Assembly: GCF_001078055.1 (NCBI RefSeq)
Contig: NZ_CP010777.1
Location: 2,881,001 to 2,945,000 of the forward strand
Origin: Rufibacter radiotolerans
GTDB lineage: Bacteria; Bacteroidota; Bacteroidia; Cytophagales; Hymenobacteraceae
Direction: 5' to 3'
Length of the DNA: 64,000 nt
Part shown: one piece after another, positions 44,409-54,824 of the stretch
Layout of the letters: each line of letters begins with the position of its first letter
Numbering within the stretch: position 1 is the first letter of the stretch
Program-made: the position numbers and the translations under genes
Notes under the pieces: generated by a model
Told to the model about the DNA's origin: nothing
The model's database searches: none
The model's input: only the letters and a program-made list of their open reading frames with translations

Positions 44409-44837
44409 AAGTCAAGCAGAAACAACCTCCCATAATTCATCCTTAACAATAAGCCAAAAGAGTAATTACTTTGAAAGAATAAATAACCCCCACGCGTATT
44501 CTACCTACTTCTTTTTACTGGTCCAATGCTATAAGGTTATTGCCAAAAGCTAATTCCAAGGGCTGATTTCTCTATTTTTAAGAGCTTTGCCTGGATAACC
44601 GGCTTTTCAGAAACTCTCCTCGACTACTCTCTGACAATCAACCGATTAAACCACATCCCATTTCTTATAGCTCACATTATTTATCTCCTGCCCCTATAGA
44701 ATTTGGGGAAAGGATTTTTGCAGGCAGTTGTCTGTGACCAAGGGGAGAAAACGTGGTTAAGAAAGAAGCCAGAAGAGAAAACAGGGCAATAAAAAAGCCC
44801 CAAATCGCTTTACCAGCAATTTGGGGCTTTTATCAAG
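44409..44837. other. Intergenic region upstream of the response regulator
   Basis: Contains only the tRNA-Ser terminator (44792-44832). No gene is seen. Confidence 0.6.
44792..44832 (-). terminator. tRNA-Ser terminator
   Basis: AAAAGCCCCAAAT (44793-44805) pairs with ATTTGGGGCTTTT (44819-44831). On the minus strand a T-run follows; six bases past the tRNA 3' end. Confidence 0.9.
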
Positions 44838-44922
44838 CAGAGAGGGAGGGATTCGAACCCCCGGACCCGCAAAGGTCAACGGTTTTCAAGACCGCCGCAA
44901 TCGACCACTCTGCCACCTCTCT
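44838..44922 (-). tRNA. tRNA-Ser, anticodon UGA
   Basis: Read on the minus strand: a 7-bp acceptor stem AGAGAGG/CCTCTCT, anticodon loop CTTGAAA (anticodon TGA, reading UCA), a long variable arm as in class II tRNAs, and T loop TTCGAAT. The discriminator is G, as in serine tRNAs. CCA is not encoded. 85 nt. Confidence 0.97.
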
Positions 44923-45125
44923 AAATGTGACACAAAAGTAATGCATGCAGGTGAACCAGTCAAGTAGCACCCCTCGGTTTTTTCTCAATTCCCATCATTT
45001 TTTTGCCCCTCCAAGCACTTTCCCCCTGATAATCATGGCGCTACCCTTTTGCCCGAACAGAAAATAATTTAGAATTTGTATGCATCTCGCTCCTTCTTCC
45101 CTCTTCCCTGCTAGGCAAATTGGCA

Positions 45126-45160
45126 TTTTGAGGGGGTTTTCAGGAAAACAGGCTCAAAAC
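45126..45160. repeat. Intergenic hairpin repeat, copy 16 (partial)
   Basis: TTTTGAGGGGGTTTTC against GAAAACAGGCTCAAAA, asymmetric, ten bases past the YihY-family stop. Confidence 0.6.
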
Positions 45161-45170
45161 GGCGGCGGCG

Positions 45171-46097
45171 TTAGCGGTCTTTCTCCAGGCGTTTGGTGAG
45201 GGCGTCTACACTGATATTGATCTCAAAGCCCAGAATCAGGATCATGCACACAAAGTCCAGCCAGACCATTAAGCCTATGAGCGCCCCAATAGAGCCGTAG
45301 AACTTGTTATAAGAGTCAAACTTGCCAATGTAGAGCGAGAACAGCCAGGACACCAGAAAAATGAGAAACGTAGCCACCACCGAACCCGCCGAGACGAAGG
45401 GCCATTTGTCATGCACCGCCGGCACATAATAATAGATCATAGACGTGGCCAGAAAGAAAAGCAAGGCCACGGCTACGTACTTGACAGACACAATAAGCCC
45501 ATAGGTAAACGACTCGGTCACAATCTCATAGAAGACCAGCGCATCCAGAATATAAGTCCCGAAGAAGATGGCGCCAATAGCCAGAAACAGGATGAGCGCC
45601 AGCGCGATGGTAAGGGCAGTGGCAATGAGCCGTTTACGAAGATACGTGCGCCGCCTGAAGGTTTTGTACTTCTTGTCAAAGGCATCCATGAGGCTCATAA
45701 TGCCATTGGTAGACAAGACCAGCGCGAACAGAAAACCGAAGGAAAGCAGCCCGCCCCGGGGCTTGTTCACAATGTCTTCAATGGTCTCTGCGCCGGCGTT
45801 GTAAATTTCCGGCGGCATCACGTCTTCCAGCAACGTAAGAATGTCACGGTCCAGGTGCCCTACCGGTATGTAGGGAATGAGCGTGAACAGGAAGATAATG
45901 GTAGGGAAAATGGCCAGCGTGAAGTTGAAGGCCATGTAAGAGGCCCGCTTGGTGAGCGAGTCATGGTGCAGCTCATCTACCACCACCTTGAGCACATGGT
46001 ACACAGACACCTTCCCCTCCACAAAGCGCACGCGCTTGAGAAAGACAATAAACTTGCGGTATTGCCTGGATTGGGTAACGTGCTCGGTTATGGTCAT
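45171..46097 (-). CDS. YihY/BrkB-family inner-membrane protein
   Basis: Polytopic membrane protein, about six hydrophobic segments between residues ~45 and 295, charged loops between them, and the family-typical SYMAFNFTLAIFPTIIFLFTLIPY near residue 52. Family members were once called ribonuclease BN; that activity belongs to another protein, and the true function is not established (transport or envelope roles are proposed). The 308-residue length is typical. It overlaps the thioesterase gene by four bases (ATGA), so translation is coupled. Confidence 0.9.
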   Translation of the reverse strand: MTITEHVTQSRQYRKFIVFLKRVRFVEGKVSVYHVLKVVVDELHHDSLTKRASYMAFNFTLAIFPTIIFLFTLIPYIPVGHLDRDILTLLEDVMPPEIYNAGAETIEDIVNKPRGGLLSFGFLFALVLSTNGIMSLMDAFDKKYKTFRRRTYLRKRLIATALTIALALILFLAIGAIFFGTYILDALVFYEIVTESFTYGLIVSVKYVAVALLFFLATSMIYYYVPAVHDKWPFVSAGSVVATFLIFLVSWLFSLYIGKFDSYNKFYGSIGALIGLMVWLDFVCMILILGFEINISVDALTKRLEKDR

Positions 46098-46507
46098 ACG
46101 GTAAAGTGAGGGTCTAACTTGGCATGAATCTCAGCGGGCACCGCCGTGGGCCGGCCGCTTTTCATGTCTACAAACACCATCATGGTTTCGCCTATAGTCA
46201 ACAACTCCTGGCCCTCATTATACACCTCGTACTCAAACTTTATACGGGCGCCCCGGGGTTTTTCACGCAAGAGAAGCTTTACTTTGAGCAGGTCATCATA
46301 CCGAGCAGGCTTAATATACTTGCACTTCAGCTCCAGCACGGGCATCATCACGCCTTCGGCCTCCATCTCTTTGTAATGGATGTCCAGCTGCCGGAACGTC
46401 TCGGTACGGGCTACCTCAAAGTAAGCCGCGTAATTGCCGTAATAGACGTAGCCCATCTGGTCGGTCTCGGCGTAGCGTACGCGTATCTGCACTTCAGATT
46501 CAAACAC
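46094..46507 (-). CDS. Acyl-CoA thioesterase, 4HBT/YbgC family
   Basis: Hot-dog-fold thioesterase hydrolysing acyl-CoA. The active-site signature VRYAETDQMGYVYYGNYAAYFE (residues ~9-30) contains the catalytic Asp (residue 16). 137 residues, full family length. The start is GTG; AAAGAAAGAG lies just upstream as a ribosome-binding site, and no ATG is suitably placed. It overlaps the YihY-family gene by four bases. In many bacteria such thioesterases accompany envelope genes; the physiological acyl chain is unknown. Confidence 0.93.
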   Translation of the reverse strand: MFESEVQIRVRYAETDQMGYVYYGNYAAYFEVARTETFRQLDIHYKEMEAEGVMMPVLELKCKYIKPARYDDLLKVKLLLREKPRGARIKFEYEVYNEGQELLTIGETMMVFVDMKSGRPTAVPAEIHAKLDPHFTV

Positions 46508-46526
46508 TGCTCTTTCTTTAAAAACT

Positions 46527-46563
46527 AAAATAAGGCCGTTTTCTGAAAAACGGCCCCAAAACG
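46527..46563. repeat. Intergenic hairpin repeat, copy 17
   Basis: Strong core GGCCGTTTT/AAAACGGCC (46534-46555) with weak outer arms; six bases past the mltG stop. Confidence 0.78.
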
Positions 46564-46569
46564 CTTTGC

Positions 46570-47658
46570 TTAGCGCATGATCTTGCGCTGGTTCATGGCC
46601 GCATGGAAACGGGCGGCATTGCGCCGGTGCTCCGCCTCGGTCACCGCAAAGGCGTGGTAACCAGAGAAATCTTCCTTGGCGCAGAAATAAAGGTACTCGT
46701 TTTCCTCGGCGTTCAATACCGCGTTCAAAGACGTGATGGATGGCAGGTTGATAGGGCCGGGCGGCAGGCCTTTGTATTTATAGGTATTGTAAGGCGAGTC
46801 TATTCTCAGGTGCTCGTTCAGGACCCTTCTAATGCCAAAGTCGCCGGTGGCGAAGACCACCGTAGGGTCGGCCTGCAGCAGCATTCCTTTTTTCAGGCGG
46901 TTCAGGTACACCCCGGCAATACGCGGTCGCTCATCGGCGTGCACGCTCTGCTCGGCCTGCACAATAGAGGCCAGAATAGACACCTGGGTGGGCGTTAGGT
47001 TATGGGCCTTGGCTTTGGCCTTGCGCTCAGGGGTCCAGAAGTTGTCATACTCCTTTTTCATGCGCTCCATCATCTCCGGGGCCGGCGTGGTCCAGTAGAT
47101 CTCGTAGGTGTTGGGGATGAACATGGTGAGGATTGTGGTGGTGTCAAAACCCAGCTTGCGGGTAAACGAGGGGCTGTTGAGCAAGGAGTCAATCTCCTTT
47201 GGGGAGGAATCAATGAACGTGCTCAGCTTGTGGGCCAGGTCTTTTTTAAGGCGCACGTTGGTGTAGGTGAGCTTGACCGGGTCCTGATCGCCGGAGCGGA
47301 GCTTGGCAATGAGTTTATAGTTGGTCATGCCGTCTTTGAGCTCGTACCGGCCGGGCTTCACCAGTTCTGGGTAGTCCATGAGCTTGGCCATAAACCTGAG
47401 GGACAGGCGATCAATTACCACATTTTTGGCGTCAATGGAGTCCATGGCCTGCTCATAGGTGGCCCCTTTGGGGATAAGCACATACACCGGCTCGCCTTTG
47501 TTCTCTACGTTGGCGGTATACACAATCTGGTACGCGTAGTAGGAAAAGCACACAAACAGGAACATCAGCAACACCAAAGCGTAGGTCCACTTAGATGTTT
47601 TAATCTCCTTTCTTGGCCTTCTTGGCTGGGGAGACGATGGAATATTTTGTTCTGACAT
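46570..47658 (-). CDS. mltG: Endolytic murein transglycosylase MltG
   Basis: Cleaves nascent glycan strands of peptidoglycan, ending their polymerisation. A short cytoplasmic, proline/arginine-rich N-terminus precedes one transmembrane helix (about residues 24-46), then the periplasmic LysM-like region and the catalytic domain. The active-site Glu is in ILASIVQAEQSVHADERPRIAGVYLNRL, followed by LLQADPTVVFA and SPYNTYKYKGLPPGPI, all diagnostic. The ATG at 47658 is used; an in-frame start 40 codons upstream at 47778 would add a segment through the 5' repeat and is rejected. 362 residues. Confidence 0.95.
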   Translation of the reverse strand: MSEQNIPSSPQPRRPRKEIKTSKWTYALVLLMFLFVCFSYYAYQIVYTANVENKGEPVYVLIPKGATYEQAMDSIDAKNVVIDRLSLRFMAKLMDYPELVKPGRYELKDGMTNYKLIAKLRSGDQDPVKLTYTNVRLKKDLAHKLSTFIDSSPKEIDSLLNSPSFTRKLGFDTTTILTMFIPNTYEIYWTTPAPEMMERMKKEYDNFWTPERKAKAKAHNLTPTQVSILASIVQAEQSVHADERPRIAGVYLNRLKKGMLLQADPTVVFATGDFGIRRVLNEHLRIDSPYNTYKYKGLPPGPINLPSITSLNAVLNAEENEYLYFCAKEDFSGYHAFAVTEAEHRRNAARFHAAMNQRKIMR

Positions 47659-47731
47659 AGGTGACAAAGATACGAATTTAGTGAATGAGTGAGAGATGGG
47701 AATGATTGAATGATTGAGCGAAGGGAAAATA

Positions 47732-47769
47732 CGTTTTAAGGCTGTTTTCCAGAAAACAGCCTCAAAACG
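47732..47769. repeat. Intergenic hairpin repeat, copy 18
   Basis: CGTTTTAAGGCTGTTTTC against GAAAACAGCCTCAAAACG, one mismatch. It lies in a divergent 5' region, not after a stop codon. Confidence 0.82.
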
Positions 47770-47836
47770 CAAAATCATAATTGGGCGTATGCCAAGGAAG
47801 TTTCCATCAATTTAAAAATTGACCGCTTAAACTAAA

Positions 47837-47844
47837 TAGCTTTG
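47837..47844 (+). promoter_or_regulatory. -7 box of the threonylcarbamoyl-AMP synthase gene
   Basis: TAGCTTTG fits TAnnTTTG exactly, 68 bases before the start codon. A -33 TTG element is weak (TTGACC at 47819). Confidence 0.55.
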
Positions 47845-47911
47845 CATGCAGGCATTAGGTTTTTATCTCCCTATTCTCTCCTTCATTCAATCACTCAATC
47901 ATTCAATAATA

Positions 47912-48541
47912 ATGGCACAGGCAACTTTTTTACGCATTCACCCAGATAACCCGCAACCCAAGGCCATACAGCAGGCGGTAGAAATCATTAAAAAAGGCGG
48001 CCTGGTCATATACCCTACAGACACTATTTACGGCCTGGGCTGCGACCTGATGAACGGCAAGGCGGTGGAGCGCCTTTGCCAGCTCAGGGGCCTCAAGCCG
48101 GATAAGGCGCAGCTTTCCTTTATCTGCCATGATCTAACGCACATCTCAGACTACGCCAAGATCTCCAACCAAACCTACAAGGTGATGAAGAAGGCCTTGC
48201 CCGGCCCGTTCACCTTTGTGCTGGAGGCCAGCAGCAATGTGCCCAAAATTGGCGGCGCCCGCCGGAAAACCGTAGGCATCAGGATTCCGGATAACAACAT
48301 TTGCCTTTCCATAGTGCGGGAACTGGGCACCCCTATTGTCTCTACCTCTATCCATGACGAGGATGAAGTCATTGAATACACCACTGACCCAGAACTGATC
48401 TATGAGAAATACCGCAACCAGGTAGATTTGGTCATAGACGCCGGCTACGGCAACAACATCGCTTCTACAGTTATCAATTGCGAGCATGATGAGTTTGAAA
48501 TCCTGCGCCAGGGAGCCGGAGAAATTGAGGAATATCTTTAA
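47912..48541 (+). CDS. L-threonylcarbamoyladenylate synthase (Sua5/YrdC/YwlC family)
   Basis: Makes threonylcarbamoyl-AMP from threonine, bicarbonate and ATP for the t6A37 modification of ANN-decoding tRNAs. The YrdC fold begins near KAIQQAVEIIKKGGLVIYPTDTIYGLGCDL (about residues 15-45); LRGLKPDKAQLSF, LPGPFTFVLEAS and VGIRIPDN follow. About 209 residues from the ATG at 47912; an in-frame start at 47846 would run through the 5' short-word repeat and is less likely. It converges on the acyltransferase gene. Confidence 0.94.
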   Translation: MAQATFLRIHPDNPQPKAIQQAVEIIKKGGLVIYPTDTIYGLGCDLMNGKAVERLCQLRGLKPDKAQLSFICHDLTHISDYAKISNQTYKVMKKALPGPFTFVLEASSNVPKIGGARRKTVGIRIPDNNICLSIVRELGTPIVSTSIHDEDEVIEYTTDPELIYEKYRNQVDLVIDAGYGNNIASTVINCEHDEFEILRQGAGEIEEYL

Positions 48542-48594
48542 GAGAGTTCTGAGTCTGGAGCTCGGAGTCCTGAGTCAGGCTTATAAATATAAAA

Positions 48595-48634
48595 CAGAAG
48601 AGTCCGAAGCCATAACTTCGGACTCTTCTGTTTT
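48595..48634 (+). terminator. Terminator after the threonylcarbamoyl-AMP synthase gene
   Basis: Perfect 15-bp stem CAGAAGAGTCCGAAG/CTTCGGACTCTTCTG with a 6-nt loop, followed by TTTT. The T-run is shared with the next hairpin repeat. Confidence 0.82.
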
Positions 48635-48666
48635 AGGCCTGTTTTTCAGAAAACAGGCCTAAAACA
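48629..48666. repeat. Intergenic hairpin repeat, copy 19
   Basis: TGTTTTAGGCCTGTTTT and AAAACAGGCCTAAAACA, perfect 17-bp arms; 16 bases past the acyltransferase stop. Confidence 0.88.
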
Positions 48667-48682
48667 ACAATAAAATAAAAAC

Positions 48683-49594
48683 TCAGGACTCAGAACAAGC
48701 GCCCACGGGGCGCTTATGTTTCCAGCGTTTATGGGACCAGAGATACTCGGAGGGGTACTTCTCAATCCAGGTTTCCAGGGCGCGGGCAAAGGCTTCGGTG
48801 ACGGGGTGCCCCTCTTCTTTTACGCCGGCCACCGGGGCCGGAAGCAATTCCTGGAACACCACTTCATAATAGCCCCGACGCAGATGGCGCATGCCCACAA
48901 AAAAGGTTGGGTACTGGAAAGAGATTCTGAGCTTGTCGGCTCCCACGTAGAAGGCGGTGTCCTGGTGCAGGAACGTGGTCCAGTGCTGGATCTCGCCGTA
49001 AGGCGGCACCTGATCTGAAAGTAGGCTAAGAATACGGGGTTGCCCCCGATGCCGCAGCAGATGCCGCAAGGTGTCCTTCATCTTAACCAGCGTAATCCCG
49101 AAGCGGCTGCGCAGAAACCACATGAACGCCTCAAAGAAGGAGCTGGCCAATGGCTTGTACACGCCGTCTATGGGGAACGCAAACCGGTTATTTCCGGACG
49201 CCGACATAAATTCCCAGTTGCCCAGGTGCGCACCCAGCACCATAACCGGGGTCCCGCGCCGCAAATGTTCCTCCACCAACTCGCCGCCCCGCAGGTCTAC
49301 CCTTTTCTCCAAGTCCTCAGGCGTAAGCGAAACCATTTTCAGGGTTTCCAGCATAGTATCCGTGAGGTTCAGGAAAAACTGCTTTTCAATATTCCGGAGC
49401 TCAGAAATGCCTTTCTCAGGGAAAGACCTTTCCAGGTTCTGGCGCACTACTTTCTTGCGGTAGCCCACCACGTAGTAGAGCACCCAAAACAGAAAGGTAG
49501 AGAAGCCATACAGCAACGGGAACGGCAGCAGCGAAATGCCTTTCAACAGCCACCACAACGGGTATTGGCTGGGCCGAAGGTCTGGCCGGGCCAT
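48683..49594 (-). CDS. Lipid A biosynthesis-type lauroyl/myristoyl acyltransferase (LpxL/HtrB family)
   Basis: Inner-membrane acyltransferase adding a secondary acyl chain to lipid A or a related lipid. An N-terminal hydrophobic helix (about residues 15-42) precedes the catalytic H-x4-E motif in LGAHLGNWEFMSASG. LLSDQVPP and the later LPAPVAGVKEEGHPVTEAFARALE segment are family-typical. 303 residues, usual length. Its last residues (SES-stop) lie inside a short-word repeat. It converges with the threonylcarbamoyl-AMP synthase gene. Confidence 0.92.
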   Translation of the reverse strand: MARPDLRPSQYPLWWLLKGISLLPFPLLYGFSTFLFWVLYYVVGYRKKVVRQNLERSFPEKGISELRNIEKQFFLNLTDTMLETLKMVSLTPEDLEKRVDLRGGELVEEHLRRGTPVMVLGAHLGNWEFMSASGNNRFAFPIDGVYKPLASSFFEAFMWFLRSRFGITLVKMKDTLRHLLRHRGQPRILSLLSDQVPPYGEIQHWTTFLHQDTAFYVGADKLRISFQYPTFFVGMRHLRRGYYEVVFQELLPAPVAGVKEEGHPVTEAFARALETWIEKYPSEYLWSHKRWKHKRPVGACSES

Positions 49595-49760
49595 AGAAAA
49601 GGAAGAAACGTTTTTGATGTCTTTTCAGAAAAAGAGGCTGTAAACGGCACAGCGCCTGGCAGCCTTCGGGTAAAAAATCACCTCTAAGGTAACGATAAAT
49701 GCTTTCCCGGGCAAAAACCACCCGGCTTTCAGCGCACGGAAGGCCTCCCAAAGGTAAACA

Positions 49761-49817
49761 AAAAGCCCCGGGGCGTTCTCCCTAATCCTTGCTCTGGAGA
49801 GAGCCCACCGGGGCTTT
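49761..49817 (-). terminator. Terminator after the flavin monooxygenase gene
   Basis: AAAGCCCCGG (49762-49771) pairs with CCGGGGCTTT (49808-49817), with an inner stem of GGGC..GCCC. The minus strand ends in a T-run just past the stop codon. Confidence 0.8.
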
Positions 49818-49827
49818 CGCTTTCTTT

Positions 49828-50850
<1,023 letters not shown>

Positions 50851-51178
50851 TTGCTCTTTTATCACACCCTATGTACGGGTGATCTTGTAAAAGGCAAAAG
50901 TATCGCCATTAAGTTCGGGCGTAGCCAGATTTACCCGTTACTTTAAGGATACCACCTTGTTAGTTTTTAATGATTAGTGGTTGGTTGTTCGTAACAGTGG
51001 GGTGGTGGTTTTTATGTGTTTCAGATGAAAGTTGGTTTGGGCCTGTTTTGGGGAAAACGGCCTCAAAACCCGGCAGGTCCAGATTCGTTACCTCACTATT
51101 TCCGCCCTCCAAACCAAGTCAACTAGCGCATAACTCAAAACTTTCCTTTACTTGCATCTCTTCTACAGTACCCTTTAC
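50851..51178. other. Divergent intergenic region
   Basis: Between the flavin monooxygenase and WbqC-family genes. It holds one hairpin repeat (51034-51070). No promoter is clear. Confidence 0.55.
51034..51070. repeat. Intergenic hairpin repeat, copy 20
   Basis: GGTTTGGGCCTGTTTTG against GAAAACGGCCTCAAAACC, imperfect; 108 bases upstream of the WbqC-family gene. Confidence 0.7.
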
Positions 51179-51781
51179 ATGCAATTCATCACTGAACTTC
51201 ATTACAACCCCAGCATTCTTTACTTCCAGGAAGCCTTTGCCGCCGACGAGTTGCTGCTGGAGGCCCAGGAGCATTACCAGAAGCAGAGTTACCGCAACCG
51301 CTGCCACATTCTCACGGCGCAGGGCGTAGTACCGCTAACCGTGCCGGTGAAAAACGGGAACAGCAAGATCTTGATTACCCAGGTGGAGATTGACTATGCG
51401 CAGCGGTGGCTGGACGTGCATTGGCGCACCATCAGGAGCGCCTACGGCAGCGCGCCCTTCTTTGAGTTCTATGCAGACTATATCAAAGACGTGTATGACC
51501 GCCACCCGGCCCTGCTTTTTGACCTGAATATGGATTTATTCAAACTATTTGCTAAATTCCTAAAACTGAAGAAACCCATACACCTTACCCAGACGTATGT
51601 TAAAACCTATGAGGAACCGGTAGAAGACGGTCGCAATAGACTTCACCCTAAGAAGGAACCTGACATTTTGCGCCTAAACCCCTACCGGCAGGTTTTTGGC
51701 AAACAATTTGCACCTAATCTGAGTATACTGGACTTGTTGTTTAACCTAGGCCCAGAGGCATCTAACTACCTTCAGAACTAG
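51179..51781 (+). CDS. WbqC-like family protein
   Basis: A WbqC-family protein, often encoded near surface-glycan genes and sometimes annotated as a glycosyl/amino-sugar-modifying or DNA-like-modification factor; the biochemical function is not firmly established. Family blocks are HYNPSILYFQEAF near the start, QSYRNRCHILTAQGVVPLTVPV, and the DYAQRWLDVHWRTIRSAYGSAPFFEFY segment, followed by SILDLLFNLGPEA near the C-terminus. 200 residues from the ATG at 51179; a TTG nine codons upstream is in frame but unneeded. Confidence 0.9.
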   Translation: MQFITELHYNPSILYFQEAFAADELLLEAQEHYQKQSYRNRCHILTAQGVVPLTVPVKNGNSKILITQVEIDYAQRWLDVHWRTIRSAYGSAPFFEFYADYIKDVYDRHPALLFDLNMDLFKLFAKFLKLKKPIHLTQTYVKTYEEPVEDGRNRLHPKKEPDILRLNPYRQVFGKQFAPNLSILDLLFNLGPEASNYLQN

Positions 51782-51890
51782 CGGCTTTCTGTTGAACATT
51801 TGCCCCTCTCAGCTTGTTTACACAATAGCGAACGCCATAAGCAACAGCCAGTTGCAGCAGACGCACTAATTTTTTACTAGACTAGACTAC

Positions 51891-54500
51891 ATGGAAGCCA
51901 AATTCTCAAATAGAGTGAAAGAGGTGATCTCTCTCAGTCGCGAGGAAGCCATACGCCTGGGCCATGACTATATTGGCACAGAGCATTTGCTTCTGGGTAT
52001 GATCCGCGAAGGAGAAGGCACCGCAATTGCTTTGCTTAAAAAACTGGGGGTGCCCATGGAAGAACTCAAGTACGCGCTTGAGCAGGCCACCAAGAACACC
52101 GCCAGCCCTAATACCAATATTACCGGAAGTATCCCACTTACCAAACAGACGGAAAAGGTCCTGAAAATAACATACCTGGAGGCTAAAATCTTCAAGTCAG
52201 ACATCATAGGTACAGAACACCTGCTGCTGTCTATTTTGCGGGATGAGGATAATATATCATCGCAAACCTTAGCCAAATTCAACGTGAACTATGAAGCCAT
52301 CCGGGATTCGTTAGACTACCATGCTAACAACCCTCTCGCCTCCTCTGATACCGATGACAACGACGATAACGACAAACTCTTCGGTTCTTCCTCTAAGGGA
52401 GGAACGGGCGCAGCCGCCAAGAAGGGTGCCGAAAAATCCCGCACCCCGGTGCTGGACAACTTCGGCCGTGATCTGACCAAATTGGCCGAGGACGGTAAAC
52501 TGGACCCAATTGTGGGCCGCGAAAAAGAAATCGAGCGTGTGGCCCAGGTTCTGAGCCGCCGTAAGAAAAACAACCCAATTCTTATTGGAGAGCCCGGGGT
52601 AGGTAAAACGGCTATCGCCGAAGGCCTGGCCCTGCGCATTATCCAGAAGAAAGTATCAAGGGTGCTGTTCGGCAAACGCGTGGTAACCCTAGACCTGGCC
52701 TCTCTCGTGGCAGGTACCAAGTACCGCGGTCAGTTTGAGGAACGCATGAAAGCGGTGATGAACGAACTGGAGAAATCTCCGGACGTGATCCTGTTCATTG
52801 ATGAGCTGCACACCATTGTAGGTGCCGGTGGCGCTTCTGGTTCCCTGGATGCCTCCAACATGTTCAAGCCGGCCTTAGCGCGGGGTGAGATCCAATGCAT
52901 CGGGGCTACTACCCTGGATGAGTACCGTCAGTACATTGAGAAAGATGGTGCCCTGGCCCGTAGGTTCCAGATTGTGATGGTAGACCCTACCACGCCTGAG
53001 GAGACTATTGAGATCCTGCACAACATCAAAGACAAGTACCAGGACCATCACCATGTAACCTATTCAGACAAAGCCATTGAGGCCTGCGTGAAGCTGAGCG
53101 ACCGCTACATGAGCGACCGTTTCCTGCCAGACAAAGCCATTGACATTCTGGATGAGGCCGGTGCCCGCGTGCACATCAACAACATTGTGGTGCCTGAAGA
53201 TATTCTTAAACTGGAAGAGCAGATTGAGAACATCAAGGACGAGAAAAACCGCGTGGTGAAAAGCCAGAAGTATGAAGAGGCCGCCCAACTGCGTGATAAA
53301 GAGAAGAAACTTTTAGATCAACTTGACGCCGCTAAGAAAAGCTGGGAAGAGGAGACCAAGAAGAAGCGTTACGCTGTGAAAGAGGAAAACGTGGCCGAGG
53401 TAATCGCCATGATGACTGGCATTCCGGTGAAACGTATCGCGCAGAAAGAGAGCCTCAAGCTCCTCAACATGGGCGAGGAACTGAAAGGCAAAGTGATTGG
53501 CCAGGACAAAGCCATTACGCAGTTGGTGAAAGCCATTCAGCGTACGCGCGTTGGCCTGAAAGATCCAAAAAAACCAATTGGTTCGTTTGTGTTCCTGGGC
53601 CCTACCGGGGTTGGTAAGACAGAGTTGGCCAAAGTATTGGCGACCTACCTGTTTGACAAAGAAGACGCCCTGGTACGTATAGACATGAGTGAGTACATGG
53701 AGAAATTCAGTGTATCTCGCTTGGTAGGAGCGCCACCGGGCTATGTGGGCTATGAAGAAGGTGGTCAGCTGACGGAGAAAATCCGCCGCAAGCCTTACTC
53801 TGTAGTTCTCCTGGATGAGATTGAGAAAGCGCACCCAGACGTATACAACCTGTTGTTGCAAGTACTTGATGACGGCGTGTTAACAGATGGTCTTGGCCGC
53901 AAGGTGGACTTCAGAAACACCATCATCATCATGACCTCCAACATTGGGGCACGTGACCTGCAGGACTTCGGGGCTGGGGTTGGCTTTGCCACCAAAACCC
54001 GCCAGGACAACGTGGACGAGATCATGAAAGCTACCATTGGGGCGGCCTTGAAGAAAACGTTCTCGCCTGAGTTCCTGAACCGCTTGGATGACGTGATTGT
54101 GTTCAATAGCCTGCAGAAAGAAGATATCCATAAGATCATTGATATCTCCCTGGCCAAGTTGTTGAGCCGCGTGAAAACGCTGGGCTACACCATTGAAATC
54201 ACTGACAAAGCCAAGGATTTCGTGGCTGAGAAAGGATATGACTCTAAATATGGTGCCCGTCCATTGAACCGCGCCATCACCAAGTACATGGAAGACCCAA
54301 TTGCAGAGGAAATCTTAAAGGCACAACTTGCCCAGGGAGACACCATTGTGATTGACTATGAGGAGGGTCAGGACGAACTTAAGTTTTCAAACCGCAAGAA
54401 TGAAAACTCAGTGCCAGACACCTCAGACGATCTTCCGGAAACCTCTTCTTCCTCTGAGGAAGAAGAGACCACGCCTTCTGATGGCAAGAAGAAAGATTAA
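51891..54500 (+). CDS. clpC: ClpC-type AAA+ chaperone, ATPase subunit of Clp protease
   Basis: Unfolds substrates and feeds them to ClpP. Two N-terminal Clp repeats lie at residues ~10-150. The first AAA+ module has Walker A GEPGVGKT and Walker B LFIDELHT, the middle UVR region is [22 protein letters not shown] (residues ~445-470), and the second module has [15 protein letters not shown] and [13 protein letters not shown] ClpP-binding loop and the C-terminal D2-small domain are complete. 869 residues, full length, with an acidic, serine-rich tail ([18 protein letters not shown]). A strong terminator follows 18 bases after the stop codon. Confidence 0.97.
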   Translation: MEAKFSNRVKEVISLSREEAIRLGHDYIGTEHLLLGMIREGEGTAIALLKKLGVPMEELKYALEQATKNTASPNTNITGSIPLTKQTEKVLKITYLEAKIFKSDIIGTEHLLLSILRDEDNISSQTLAKFNVNYEAIRDSLDYHANNPLASSDTDDNDDNDKLFGSSSKGGTGAAAKKGAEKSRTPVLDNFGRDLTKLAEDGKLDPIVGREKEIERVAQVLSRRKKNNPILIGEPGVGKTAIAEGLALRIIQKKVSRVLFGKRVVTLDLASLVAGTKYRGQFEERMKAVMNELEKSPDVILFIDELHTIVGAGGASGSLDASNMFKPALARGEIQCIGATTLDEYRQYIEKDGALARRFQIVMVDPTTPEETIEILHNIKDKYQDHHHVTYSDKAIEACVKLSDRYMSDRFLPDKAIDILDEAGARVHINNIVVPEDILKLEEQIENIKDEKNRVVKSQKYEEAAQLRDKEKKLLDQLDAAKKSWEEETKKKRYAVKEENVAEVIAMMTGIPVKRIAQKESLKLLNMGEELKGKVIGQDKAITQLVKAIQRTRVGLKDPKKPIGSFVFLGPTGVGKTELAKVLATYLFDKEDALVRIDMSEYMEKFSVSRLVGAPPGYVGYEEGGQLTEKIRRKPYSVVLLDEIEKAHPDVYNLLLQVLDDGVLTDGLGRKVDFRNTIIIMTSNIGARDLQDFGAGVGFATKTRQDNVDEIMKATIGAALKKTFSPEFLNRLDDVIVFNSLQKEDIHKIIDISLAKLLSRVKTLGYTIEITDKAKDFVAEKGYDSKYGARPLNRAITKYMEDPIAEEILKAQLAQGDTIVIDYEEGQDELKFSNRKNENSVPDTSDDLPETSSSSEEEETTPSDGKKKD

Positions 54501-54517
54501 GTAAATAGTAATATCCC

Positions 54518-54552
54518 AAAAAGGCTGACAGACAAACTGTCAGCCTTTTTTT
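54518..54552 (+). terminator. clpC terminator
   Basis: AAAAAGGCTGACAG (54518-54531) pairs with CTGTCAGCCTTTTT, then a T-run. A textbook intrinsic terminator. Confidence 0.93.
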
Positions 54553-54553
54553 T

Positions 54554-54588
54554 GTTTTAGGCCCGTTTTGCGGAAAACAGCCCTAAAC
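54554..54588. repeat. Intergenic hairpin repeat, copy 21
   Basis: GTTTTAGGCCCGTTTTG against GGAAAACAGCCCTAAAC, directly after the clpC terminator T-run. Confidence 0.78.
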
Positions 54589-54608
54589 CGGCCAAGAAAA
54601 ACGCTTTT

Positions 54609-54645
54609 CCTGTTTACAGGGTATTTTCAAGAAAACAGGCCAAAA
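54609..54645. repeat. Intergenic hairpin repeat, copy 22 (degenerate)
   Basis: CCTGTTTACAGGGTATTTTC against GAAAACAGGCCAAAAT, weak. Confidence 0.5.
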
Positions 54646-54787
54646 TCACAAAGGGCCACCAGTATTGCTATTGCCTTGGCAACCAGTTGAACCGCTTATT
54701 ATCAATCCGTTAAAATTAAACACCATTTAAAGTCCAGTACCATCTAATAAAAAGTTAACAAAAATTTCGCACTGCCCTATTCTTTCC

Positions 54788-54795
54788 TAAATTTG
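54788..54795 (+). promoter_or_regulatory. -7 box of the acyl-CoA carboxylase gene
   Basis: TAAATTTG matches TAnnTTTG exactly, 29 bases before the ATG. TTTC at about 54765 could be a weak -33. Confidence 0.6.
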
Positions 54796-54824
54796 GTCTC
54801 TTGTACCAACATCAATCTGCTTCA

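Larger units (their letters stand above)
47680..47910. repeat. Short-word inverted repeat pair in the mltG/threonylcarbamoyl-AMP synthase gap
   Basis: GATTGAATGATTGAG (47704-47718) recurs inverted as CTCAATCATTCAAT near 47894-47907, so both divergent 5' leaders carry the same-sense CTCAATCATTCAAT word. A hairpin repeat lies between. Confidence 0.7.
48545..48696. repeat. Short-word inverted repeat pair between convergent genes
   Basis: GTTCTGAGTCTGGAG ... GGAGTCCTGAGTC (48545-48576) is inverted at 48681-48696 (ACTCAGGACTCAGAAC). The right copy runs into the acyltransferase 3' end and encodes its last residues Ser-Glu-Ser-stop. Confidence 0.75.
54501..54824. other. Intergenic region between clpC and the carboxylase gene
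   Basis: Holds the clpC terminator (54518-54552), two hairpin repeats (54554-54588 and 54609-54645), and the carboxylase -7 box (54788-54795). Confidence 0.75.

Noticed and set aside
47846..47911. Upstream start for the threonylcarbamoyl-AMP synthase
   Set aside because: The extra 22 codons run through the short-word repeat and are not part of the YrdC fold.
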